This document shows, one piece after another, positions 9,218-15,774 of a DNA stretch of 64,000 nt (position 1 is its first letter; the number at the start of each line of letters is the position of its first letter). The notes under the pieces are model-generated. The model was given only the letters and a program-made list of their open reading frames with translations. It was not told where the DNA came from and ran no database searches. The stretch is from contig JACKDP010000005.1 in the NCBI GenBank assembly GCA_020633435.1, positions 1 through 64,000 on the forward strand, read 5' to 3'. This DNA comes from Myxococcales bacterium. GTDB lineage: Bacteria; Myxococcota_A; Bradymonadia; UBA7976; UBA1532. The position numbers and the translations under genes are program-made.

Positions 9218-9613
9218 ATGCAGGGGATGAGCGACGAGCAGGGCAGCGAGCGCCGGCAGGCCCGGCGCGTGCCGTATCGGGCCCGGGTGCGGGCCGTCGG
9301 CGCGCTGGCCGGTGAGGGCCGCACGACGAACCTGAGCGCCGGCGGGGTGTACCTGCAGCGCCTCTCCGGTCGCCGCCTCCGCCAGGGAGACGTGGTGGAT
9401 CTGGTCCTGGACCTGCCGGGCGGGGCCGTGCGCGCCCGCGGCCAGGTGGTCAAGGCCGTGGACGAGGTGTTCTACCCGGGGGCCGCGGTGGCCTTCACCA
9501 CCATGAGCGCGGCCGATCGGGCCCTGCTGGAGGGCTTCGTCTCCGGCCGCAAGGGCGCGCCGCCCCGGGGGGCCATCCTCGGCCGCATCCCCGTCACCCG
9601 CCGGGTCGCCTGA
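9218..9613 (+). CDS. PilZ-domain protein
   Basis: 131 aa, a single PilZ domain. The c-di-GMP-binding elements are visible: the Arg-rich RRQARRVPYR segment (RxxxR) near residue 12 and NLSAGGVYL (consensus [DN]xSxxG) near 40, followed by beta strands of the barrel. Such proteins sense cyclic di-GMP and tune motility, polysaccharide or development. AGGGGG lies five bases before the ATG at 9218. A second Met three codons on is less likely. It is followed after 7 bp by a lipoprotein gene on the same strand. Confidence 0.88.
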   Translation: MQGMSDEQGSERRQARRVPYRARVRAVGALAGEGRTTNLSAGGVYLQRLSGRRLRQGDVVDLVLDLPGGAVRARGQVVKAVDEVFYPGAAVAFTTMSAADRALLEGFVSGRKGAPPRGAILGRIPVTRRVA

Positions 9614-9620
9614 GGTCGTC

Positions 9621-10115
9621 ATGCCCCGCGCCTGGCGCCTCGCGGTGGTCCTCGCCCTGACCGCCTGCGAGCAGCCCCCGCCCCAGCAGCAGCCCCCGCC
9701 CCGGCAGCAGCCCGTCGTGCTGCCGCCGGCCCCGGCGAGCGTCGCCCAGGAGACCGCCGCGCCCGCCGCCCCGGCCACCCGGCCCGAGCGCGCGCCGGCG
9801 CCGCCGCGCCAGGAGGGCGACGTCTGGATCTACGAGAGCATCGGGCCCTTCCTCGACGCCTACCTGGGCGGGATGGACCTGGGGCCGGTGCGGGTGAGCG
9901 GGCAGGTGTCGGCGGTGGTGGACCTGGGGGAGGCCGGCGGCACGCGCCTCATGCTCGGGCCCGACGCGCGCCGGTTCGTGGAGCTGCGCTTCCAGGACGG
10001 CGGCGCCGAGGTGCTGCGCAAGCGCCTGGCCCGCGGCAGCCTGGTGACCGCCCAGTGCACCCCGCAGAGCCGCGTCGGCCAGAACGCCCTGCTCGTGGGC
10101 TGCGCGCTTCGCTGA
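9621..10115 (+). CDS. Small lipoprotein with OB-fold-like domain
   Basis: 164 aa. Signal peptide with lipobox ALTAC, a Gln/Pro-rich spacer to ~65, then ~95 residues beginning YESIGPFLDAYLGG and containing VRVSGQVSAVVDL and VTAQC...LVGCAL. This order (short helix, 'vsG.v' strand, closing Cys-containing strand) resembles the tRNA_anti-like OB-fold domain found in many small exported proteins. Function unknown. It follows the PilZ gene closely and ends 62 bp before dnaE2. The stop codon lies inside the LexA-like palindrome. Confidence 0.65.
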   Translation: MPRAWRLAVVLALTACEQPPPQQQPPPRQQPVVLPPAPASVAQETAAPAAPATRPERAPAPPRQEGDVWIYESIGPFLDAYLGGMDLGPVRVSGQVSAVVDLGEAGGTRLMLGPDARRFVELRFQDGGAEVLRKRLARGSLVTAQCTPQSRVGQNALLVGCALR

Positions 10116-10128
10116 ACATCGGTACAGC
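10111..10128. promoter_or_regulatory. LexA/SOS-box-like palindrome before dnaE2
   Basis: GCTGAACATCGGTACAGC is an imperfect palindrome: GCTGAAC on the left and, read on the other strand, GCTGTAC on the right, separated by ATCG. It fits the CTG-N10-CAG form of proteobacterial LexA boxes. It sits 50 bp upstream of dnaE2, a gene that is usually in the SOS regulon. The LexA recognition sequence of this organism is unknown, so this is an inference. Confidence 0.45.
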
Positions 10129-10177
10129 ATTTTCGCCGGGAGCCGGCTAGACTGGCGCCGCCACCGAAGGGCGCGCC

Positions 10178-13100
10178 ATGGACTACGCCGAGCTGCACTG
10201 CCACAGCGCCTTCAGCCTGCAAGAGGGGGCGAGCCTGCCCGAGCGCCTGCTCGACCGGGCCGTGGCCCTCGGCCTGAAGGGGCTGGCGCTCACCGATCAC
10301 GATGACCTGGGCGGCGTCGTGCGCTTCGGGCACCACGCGCGCGAGCTGGGCGACTTCCCGGCCATCCTGGGCCTGGAGCTGACGCTCGGTGGCCCCCTCG
10401 GGGCGAGCGGGCCCGAGGTGCACCACCTGACGCTGCTGGCCCGGGAGGGGGAGGGCTACGCCAACCTCTGCCGGCTGGTGACGCTGGCGCGGGGGGGAGA
10501 GCACGCCGTGTCGCCGGTGACGCGGGGCCTGGTGCGCGTCGATCAGGCCACGCTGGCGGCCCACCGCGCGGGCCTGCTCTGCCTGTCGGGCTGCCCCCGC
10601 GGCCTCGTGCCCGCCCTCGTCCGCGCCGGCGATCCCCTCGGGGCGCGGCGCGCCGCCGGCGCCCTCAAGGACGTCTTCGGCGAGCACTTCGCGGTGGAGG
10701 TCTGGGATCACGGGCTGCCCGAGGAGGCGGCCACGGTGGCGGGGCTGCTGCGGGTGGCGGATGAGCTGGGCGTGCCCTGGGTGGTGACGAACAACGTCCA
10801 CTACGCGACGCCCGAGGAGCGCATCCTGCACGACGTGCTCACCTGCCTGAAGGAGGGGGTGACGCTGGACGAGGCCGGCCGGCGGCTGCGCCCGAACGCC
10901 GAGTGGCACCTCAAGGGGCCGAAGGTCATCGCCCAGCGCTGGCGGCACGATCTGGCCGGGGTGCGCGCCTCGGTGGCCCTGGCCGAGCGGTGCGTGTTTC
11001 GCCTGCAGGACCTGAAGCCCGCGCTGCCCAGCGTGCGGCTGCCCGACGAGATCCCCAGCGAAGACGAATACTTGCGACGCCTGGCCTATGAAGGGGCGGG
11101 GGTGCGCTGGGCGGGGACGTTCACCGAGCAGCACCGCCGGCAGCTCGACCACGAGCTGGCCATCGTCGCGCGCAAGGGGCTGGCCGGGTTCTTCCTGATC
11201 ATGTGGGAGATCGTCGGGTTCGCCCGCGGGTGCTCGCCGCCCATCCTGGTGCAGGGGCGGGGCTCGTCGGCGAACTCGGCCGTCTGCTACTGCCTGGGCA
11301 TCACGGCGGTCGATCCCATCAAGCTGCGCTTGCTCTTCGAGCGGTTCCTGTCGGAGGAGCGGGAGGGCTACCCCGACATCGATCTGGACATCGAGCACCG
11401 GCGTCGCGAGGAGGTCATCCAGTGGGTGTACCGCCGCTACGGGCGGCGGCACGCGGCGATGGTCTGCGAGCACATCTGCTGGCGAGGGCGCAGCGCGGTG
11501 CGCGACACGGCGCGGGTCATGGGCTTCTCGACCGACGAGGGGGCGAGGCTGGCGGAGCAGGTGGGCCGCTTCAACGGGCCCCTCACCGTCGAGGCCATCC
11601 AGGCGGCCGGCTTCGACCCGGAGGCCCCCCGCCTCAAGGCCCTGCACGGGGTGGTGGATCGCCTGTACGGCATCCCCCGGCACCGCTCCATCCACGTCGG
11701 CGGCTTCGTGCTGTCGACGCAGCCGGTGGGGGAGATCGTGCCCGTGGAGCAGGCCGCCATGGACGGGCGGACCATCATCCAGTGGGACAAGGACGACCTG
11801 GACTCGGCGGGGCTGCCCAAGTTCGATCTGCTGGGGCTGGGGATGCTGACGGCGCTGGCGGAGGGGCTGCGCCTGGCGGGGGCGGCCCGGGGCCTGGACG
11901 GGCCGGTGCCCCTGTACGGGCTGCAGGAGGAGCCGGCGGTCTACGCCCAGATCGGGCAGGCCGACACGGTGGGCGTCTTCCAGATCGAGAGCCGGGCCCA
12001 GATGAACACGCTGCCGCGGACGCGCCCGGAGAACTTCTACGAGCTGGCCATCCAGGTGGCGCTCATCCGCCCCGGGCCGCTGCAGGGCGACATGGTGCAC
12101 CCCTACATCCGCCGCAAGCGGGGGGAGGAGGTGTGGGCGCTGCCCCACCCGAAGCTGGCGCCCATCCTCGGCCGCACCCTGGGGGTGCCGCTGTTCCAGG
12201 AGCAGAGCATGCAGGTGGCGGTGGAGGCGGCGGGCTTCACGGCGTCCCAGGCCGACAGCCTGCGGCGGGCCATGGGGGGAGAGCGCCACCGCCACAAGCT
12301 CTCGGATCTCAACGAGAAGCTGCGCGCCGGCATGCTCGCCAACGGCATCTCGCCGGCGGAGGCCGAGCTCATCATCAAGCGCATCAACGCCTTCTCGAGC
12401 TTCGGCTTCCCCGAGAGCCACAGCACGTCGTTCGCGCTGCTGGTCTACGCCTCGGCCTGGCTCAAGCACCACCACCCGGGCCCGTTCCTGTGCTGCCTGC
12501 TCAACGCGCAGCCCATGGGCTTCTACTCGGCGTCGAGCCTCATCCACGACGCGAAGCGGCACGGGGTGGAGGTGCGCGCCCCCTGCCTGGCCCGCAGCGA
12601 CTGGGACTCGACCATGGAGGCGGGGGCGGTGCGGCTGGGGCTGCGGCTGGTGACCGGGCTGGGGGCGGTGGCCCGCCAGACCCTCAAAGCGGCGCGCGCG
12701 GCGGGCCCCTTCACCTCGGCCCTCGACGCCGTGCGCCGCGTGGAGCTGCCGGCGCGCTCCTGGGGCATCCTCGCCGAGGCGGGGGCGTTTCGCGCCTGGC
12801 TGCCGGAGCGGCGCGGGGCCATCTGGGAGGTGCTGCGGCTGGCGAAGTCGGCGGCGGGGCCGCTGCCGCTGGCGCCGGCGGCGGAGGCCCAGGTCAGCTT
12901 CCCGGGCTTGAGCCCGGCGGCCGAGACGGCCGCGGACTACCGGACGCTGGGGGCGACGGCGGGGGCGCACCCGGTGAGCCACCTGCGGGCCTGGCTCGCG
13001 AGCCGCGGCGTGGTGCCCGCGGGCCGGGTGGGGCAGGTGGCGAACGGCGGCTGGCTGACGGTGGCGGGCCTGGTCATCGCCCGGCAGCGGCCCGAGTCGG

Positions 13101-13327
13101 CCAAGGGCTTCTTCTTCATGACCCTCGAGGACGAGACGGGCTTCGTGAACATCATCGTGCGCCCGCGGGACTTCGACCGGCACCGCCTGCTCCTGAGCCG
13201 GGCGCCGATGATCGGCATCGCCGGCGTCGCGGGCCATGAGCAGGGGGCGTACACCGTCCAGGGCCGGCGGTTCTTCGCCCTCGATCCGGGGGAGCTCGCG
13301 GCCCCGCGCTCCCACGACTTCCACTGA
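10178..13327 (+). CDS. dnaE2: Error-prone DNA polymerase III alpha subunit, DnaE2 (ImuC)
   Basis: 1049 aa, the usual length for DnaE2 and shorter than replicative DnaE. An N-terminal PHP domain starts with ELHCHSAFSLQEGAS and contains LALTDHDDLGG. The C-family polymerase core has the GRGSSANSAVCYCLGIT segment and the catalytic PDIDLDIEHRRREEV motif (two metal-binding Asp). A C-terminal OB domain (LTVAGLVIARQRPESAKGF) is followed by MTLEDETGFVNIIV. DnaE2 copies damaged templates during SOS, normally with ImuA and ImuB; neither is in this window. A LexA-like box lies upstream. The small unit at 13373 begins soon after. Confidence 0.95.
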   Translation: MDYAELHCHSAFSLQEGASLPERLLDRAVALGLKGLALTDHDDLGGVVRFGHHARELGDFPAILGLELTLGGPLGASGPEVHHLTLLAREGEGYANLCRLVTLARGGEHAVSPVTRGLVRVDQATLAAHRAGLLCLSGCPRGLVPALVRAGDPLGARRAAGALKDVFGEHFAVEVWDHGLPEEAATVAGLLRVADELGVPWVVTNNVHYATPEERILHDVLTCLKEGVTLDEAGRRLRPNAEWHLKGPKVIAQRWRHDLAGVRASVALAERCVFRLQDLKPALPSVRLPDEIPSEDEYLRRLAYEGAGVRWAGTFTEQHRRQLDHELAIVARKGLAGFFLIMWEIVGFARGCSPPILVQGRGSSANSAVCYCLGITAVDPIKLRLLFERFLSEEREGYPDIDLDIEHRRREEVIQWVYRRYGRRHAAMVCEHICWRGRSAVRDTARVMGFSTDEGARLAEQVGRFNGPLTVEAIQAAGFDPEAPRLKALHGVVDRLYGIPRHRSIHVGGFVLSTQPVGEIVPVEQAAMDGRTIIQWDKDDLDSAGLPKFDLLGLGMLTALAEGLRLAGAARGLDGPVPLYGLQEEPAVYAQIGQADTVGVFQIESRAQMNTLPRTRPENFYELAIQVALIRPGPLQGDMVHPYIRRKRGEEVWALPHPKLAPILGRTLGVPLFQEQSMQVAVEAAGFTASQADSLRRAMGGERHRHKLSDLNEKLRAGMLANGISPAEAELIIKRINAFSSFGFPESHSTSFALLVYASAWLKHHHPGPFLCCLLNAQPMGFYSASSLIHDAKRHGVEVRAPCLARSDWDSTMEAGAVRLGLRLVTGLGAVARQTLKAARAAGPFTSALDAVRRVELPARSWGILAEAGAFRAWLPERRGAIWEVLRLAKSAAGPLPLAPAAEAQVSFPGLSPAAETAADYRTLGATAGAHPVSHLRAWLASRGVVPAGRVGQVANGGWLTVAGLVIARQRPESAKGFFFMTLEDETGFVNIIVRPRDFDRHRLLLSRAPMIGIAGVAGHEQGAYTVQGRRFFALDPGELAAPRSHDFH

Positions 13328-13372
13328 GGGGCGCGGCCCCGACCAGAAAAACAGCCACCGATCTCTTTTGTG

Positions 13373-13400
13373 TTGACTTCCCAGGAGGCGCCGCTAGGAT
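13373..13400 (+). promoter_or_regulatory. Sigma-70-like promoter of a short transcription unit
   Basis: TTGACT (13373-13378) and TAGGAT (13395-13400) are spaced by 16 bases, close to the housekeeping consensus. Transcription would start near 13407, at the ATG at 13408, so a leaderless message is possible. An intrinsic terminator follows within 150 bases. Confidence 0.5.
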
Positions 13401-13407
13401 GGCCCCC

Positions 13408-13494
13408 ATGATCGTGAACCTCGACATCGATTTCTGCTGCGCCAGCGCCTCGAGCGCCGGCGCCGACCCCCCGGGAGCCCCCGGTCAGGCGTAG
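13408..13494 (+). CDS. Possible leaderless micro-ORF with Phe-Cys-Cys
   Basis: 28 codons beginning MIVNLDIDFCCASASSAG and ending at TAG 13492-13494. The ATG lies where the promoter would start RNA. An alternative ATG at 13399 has AGGAGG in front, but that lies inside the promoter. The stop codon falls in the loop of a hairpin (TCAGGCG 13485-13491 paired with CGCCTGA 13500-13506), and a terminator follows. The arrangement resembles a peptide-leader attenuator or a small RNA with a coding part. No homologue is known to me and translation is unproven. Confidence 0.35.
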   Translation: MIVNLDIDFCCASASSAGADPPGAPGQA

Positions 13495-13514
13495 CCAAAC
13501 GCCTGAAATCAAAG

Positions 13515-13549
13515 GGCCGCCCCCGGGGATCACCGTGGGCGGCCTTTTT
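13515..13549 (+). terminator. Intrinsic terminator of the micro-ORF unit
   Basis: GGCCGCCC (13515-13522) pairs perfectly with GGGCGGCC (13537-13544) and is followed by TTTTT, preceded by AAA. This is a strong rho-independent terminator on the plus strand. It closes a transcript of about 140 nt and also lies behind dnaE2. Confidence 0.8.
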
Positions 13550-13772
13550 GTTTCGGACCGTCCCCCACTGCTGGCCGACCGGCGACCGCGCGCTGACGCG
13601 GGCCGGGACTTCCTGGTCTGTTGATGCCAGGATGACAGGGGAGAAGTGTATCTAGAGTCTGATTCTGGTCTGTCCTGACCAGATGGCCGGCGCGGAACAC
13701 GCCGGCACGGTGAAGGCGCCGACCACGGCGCGCCGCCGCCGTCCGTCCCCCTCGATAGCGAGGTCGGGTCGG

Positions 13773-13848
13773 GCGGTCCGGTGGAGCGTGTCCCGGGTGC
13801 TGGATCCGACCCCCGGGAATGGAGGTTCGAGTCCTCCCTGCTGCACCA
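13773..13848 (+). ncRNA. tRNA-like structured segment A (not a canonical tRNA)
   Basis: A 73-nt stretch followed by CCA. The T arm is textbook: GGAGG-TTCGAGT-CCTCC at 13821-13837, then seven acceptor bases CTGCTGC, discriminator A and CCA. The 5' acceptor GCGGTCC pairs at five of seven positions, two of them wobble. The middle does not form a normal anticodon arm; GGGT/ACCC closes a large loop containing GGATCC. A GCCGGGC/GCCCGGC hairpin follows. It looks like a tRNA mimic or a decayed tRNA; no amino acid identity is assigned. Confidence 0.4.
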
Positions 13849-13877
13849 CGCCGGGCACGCCCGGCCCCTCTGCGGCG

Positions 13878-13942
13878 GTGGCGAAACGGAAGACGCGCTG
13901 GGCTGCTCATCCCAGTTCCCACCCATGGAGATGTCCCCTCCA
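13878..13942 (+). ncRNA. tRNA-like structured segment B
   Basis: GTGGCGAAACGGAAGACGC (from 13879) reads like the D arm of class II (Leu/Ser) tRNAs. It is followed by a 5-bp hairpin CTGGG-CTGCTCAT-CCCAG (13898-13915) in the anticodon-arm position and by TGGAG-ATGTCCC-CTCCA (13926-13942), a 5-bp stem with a 7-nt loop in the T-arm position but without the TTCRA sequence. No acceptor stem closes it. Together with segment A it suggests an array of tRNA-like RNAs upstream of the slipin gene. Confidence 0.3.
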
Positions 13943-14333
13943 AGGAAAAAACTGAGCCGGCCGGGGAGTCCGGGCCCAGGTGTCGCCTCCGGGCGATCCG
14001 AGGGGCGCTGATCGACCGCGCGCTGCGCGGGCCGGGTAGGGGACGTCCGTCCACCACCTCGCCCGGGTGGCCCGCGGCGCGAGACGCGGCCCTCGTGGAC
14101 CGACGTGCGCGGCGACGGTGTCGCTGGTCGCGGGGGGGAGAGATCCGCTCGCTGGCCAGGGTGCCCCGCCGCCCGCGTCGCCAGGCGCGCGGGCTCGCCG
14201 GCCACCCCTTCCAGGTCTCTGCCCACGGGGCAAAGGCCGCTGCTCCCATGTGGGGCGTGTCTGGCGGCGGCAGCCGCGACGGCGTTGCCGGTCCGGGCGT
14301 GGAGGCCTGAGGCCGGCAGAGAGGAGAGCGAGG
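13943..14333. other. Non-coding leader region before the slipin gene
   Basis: 391 bases with no convincing gene. It contains several short hairpins, for example TGCCC-ACG-GGGCA at 14220-14232, and the right member of the direct-repeat pair. With 13550-13772 it makes up an unusually long non-coding stretch in a dense genome, so structured RNA or a long 5' leader is plausible. Confidence 0.4.
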
Positions 14334-15602
14334 ATGTTCAACCCGAATGTGCGAGTGGAGATCGGCGAGCGCGCGATCGTCTCCCGCGATGGCCTGCCGC
14401 ACCGCGCCCTGGAGCCCGGTCGGTACCGCCTGGGCCGCGGGGAGGCCGTCGCGCTGACCTTCGATGTGGACGCCCTGACCTTCGAGGTTCGCCCCGAGGT
14501 GCGGCGCATCCTGCCGGCCGAGTGGTTCACCGAGCGGCAGGTCAACCCGAACCAGCGGGGCGTGCTGTTCCAGGATGGTCAGCCCGTCCGTGTGCTCGGC
14601 CCCGGCCTGCACCGCTTCTGGACCTTCGATCCGACGGTCCGGCTGGAGGTGCTGTCCGTGGAGGTCCCGCCCCCGACGGATCCGCGTGTGCGGGCCCTCC
14701 TGGGCGATGAGGTGGTCGAGCTGACGGTCGGCCCGCAGGAGCGGGCGGTGCTGGTGGTGGATGGTCGCCCGGATCGGGTCCTGAAGCCCGGCCTGCACCG
14801 GTACTGGAAGACGGACGCCACCATCGAGGTGCGCCGGCTGCCGGTGACCGCGCCGCCCCCCGGGGACGCGCGGCTCCTGGTGCTGCTGAAGGAGGAGGTG
14901 GTGCAGGTCCTGGTGGGCCAGCACCAGCGCGGCCTGCTCTTCGTCGAGGGCCGCATGACCGGGGTCCTGGAGCCCGGTCGGCACCTGGCCTGGAACACCG
15001 CCGACTCGCCCACCTCGGTCTCCCTGGTGGACATGCGGCACCAGACCCTGAACATCCAGGGCCAGGAGCTGATGACGAAGGACAAGGTCTCGCTGCGCCT
15101 CTCGGTGGCCGCCGAGTGGGCCCCGCGGGACCCCGCCGAGGTGCAGCGCGTCGCGTCCGATCCGGCCGGCTCGCTGTACACGCTGGTGCAGCTGGCGCTG
15201 CGGGAGTTCGTGGCGGGGGTGACCCTGGACGAGCTGCTGGAGGGCCGCGACGCCCTGACCCGGTTCCTGGAGAACCGGGTGGGCCCGGACGCCGAGGTCA
15301 TCGGCATCCGCGTGCACCGCGTCGGCGTGAAGGACGTCATCCTGCCCGGTGAGATGAAGGCCCTCTTCAACCGGGTGATCGAGGCGGAGAAGCAGGCGCA
15401 GGCCAACGCGATCCTCCGCCGCGAGGAGGCGGCCGTCGTCCGCAACCAGGCGAACGCTGCGCAGCTCATGGCGGAGCGGCCGGCGATGCTCCGGCTCAAG
15501 GAGCTGGAGGCCCTCGAGAAGATCGCGGGCCGCATCGGCGAGCTGAAGATCGTCATGGGCCAGGCGGGCCTGGAGAAGCTGCTCACCGGCTCCCGGGAGT
15601 AG
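14334..15602 (+). CDS. Slipin / SPFH (band 7) family protein with N-terminal repeats
   Basis: 422 aa. The first ~215 residues hold four copies of a short module of the form ER-A/G-V/L-L-x2-DG-x4-VL-x-PG-x-HR-x-W, for example RAVLVVDGRPDRVLKPGLHR. A band-7/SPFH domain follows: SLVDMRHQTLNIQGQELMTKDKVSL, then a conserved segment with VGVKDVILPGEMK, then a charged coiled coil (AEKQAQANAILRREEAAVV) and a short tail. No clear transmembrane helix is seen, unlike many slipins. SPFH proteins assemble into membrane-associated scaffolds; slipins of this kind are found in RNA-repair (Rtc/Rsr) operons of other bacteria. AGGAGAG precedes the ATG. Its RNA-like upstream region fits such a link, but no rtc gene is in the window. 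Confidence 0.82.
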   Translation: MFNPNVRVEIGERAIVSRDGLPHRALEPGRYRLGRGEAVALTFDVDALTFEVRPEVRRILPAEWFTERQVNPNQRGVLFQDGQPVRVLGPGLHRFWTFDPTVRLEVLSVEVPPPTDPRVRALLGDEVVELTVGPQERAVLVVDGRPDRVLKPGLHRYWKTDATIEVRRLPVTAPPPGDARLLVLLKEEVVQVLVGQHQRGLLFVEGRMTGVLEPGRHLAWNTADSPTSVSLVDMRHQTLNIQGQELMTKDKVSLRLSVAAEWAPRDPAEVQRVASDPAGSLYTLVQLALREFVAGVTLDELLEGRDALTRFLENRVGPDAEVIGIRVHRVGVKDVILPGEMKALFNRVIEAEKQAQANAILRREEAAVVRNQANAAQLMAERPAMLRLKELEALEKIAGRIGELKIVMGQAGLEKLLTGSRE

Positions 15603-15651
15603 CCCCCCTGCGCGGCGTCGCCGGCCAGCGGCGCCGCGCCCCTTCTCCGAT

Positions 15652-15707
15652 CCCCGCGGCCGCGGTGGCCGTACACGCCGCGGACTCTCCCCACCGCGGC
15701 CGCGGGG
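15652..15707. repeat. 17-bp perfect inverted repeat
   Basis: CCCCGCGGCCGCGGTGG at 15652-15668 and its exact complement CCACCGCGGCCGCGGGG at 15691-15707, with a 22-base loop. No T run follows directly, so it is either part of a termination or RNA-stability structure behind the slipin gene or a binding palindrome. Confidence 0.6.
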
Positions 15708-15717
15708 TCTCCCCCCC

Positions 15718-15746
15718 GGTACCCCCTGGTGCCGGCTTTTCCTTTT
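15718..15746 (+). terminator. Likely terminator of the slipin gene
   Basis: GGTACC (15718-15723) pairs with GGTGCC (15728-15733) over a 4-base loop, with one G-U pair, followed by GGCTTTTCCTTTT. The T-rich tail supports rho-independent termination on the plus strand. Confidence 0.5.
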
Positions 15747-15774
15747 CAAAATCAGCCGTTGGCGCGTCGGTCCG

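Larger units (their letters stand above)
13583..14038 (+). repeat. Direct-repeat pair bounding the tRNA-like region
   Basis: CGACCGCGCGCTGACGCGGG at 13583 continues GCCGGGA. CGACCGCGCGCTGCGCGGGC at 14013 continues CGGGTA. The two differ by one deleted A over about 25 bases and lie 430 bases apart, on either side of the two tRNA-like segments. They could be recombination scars, protein-binding sites or ends of a small unit. Confidence 0.4.

Noticed and set aside
9860..13324. A 1154-codon minus-strand frame opposite dnaE2
   Set aside because: Arg/Gly/His/Gln-rich shadow; the plus strand encodes a complete DnaE2 with all motifs.
13773..13848. A functional tRNA gene
   Set aside because: T arm and CCA are fine but the anticodon arm cannot form with five pairs and a 7-base loop, and only five of seven acceptor positions pair.
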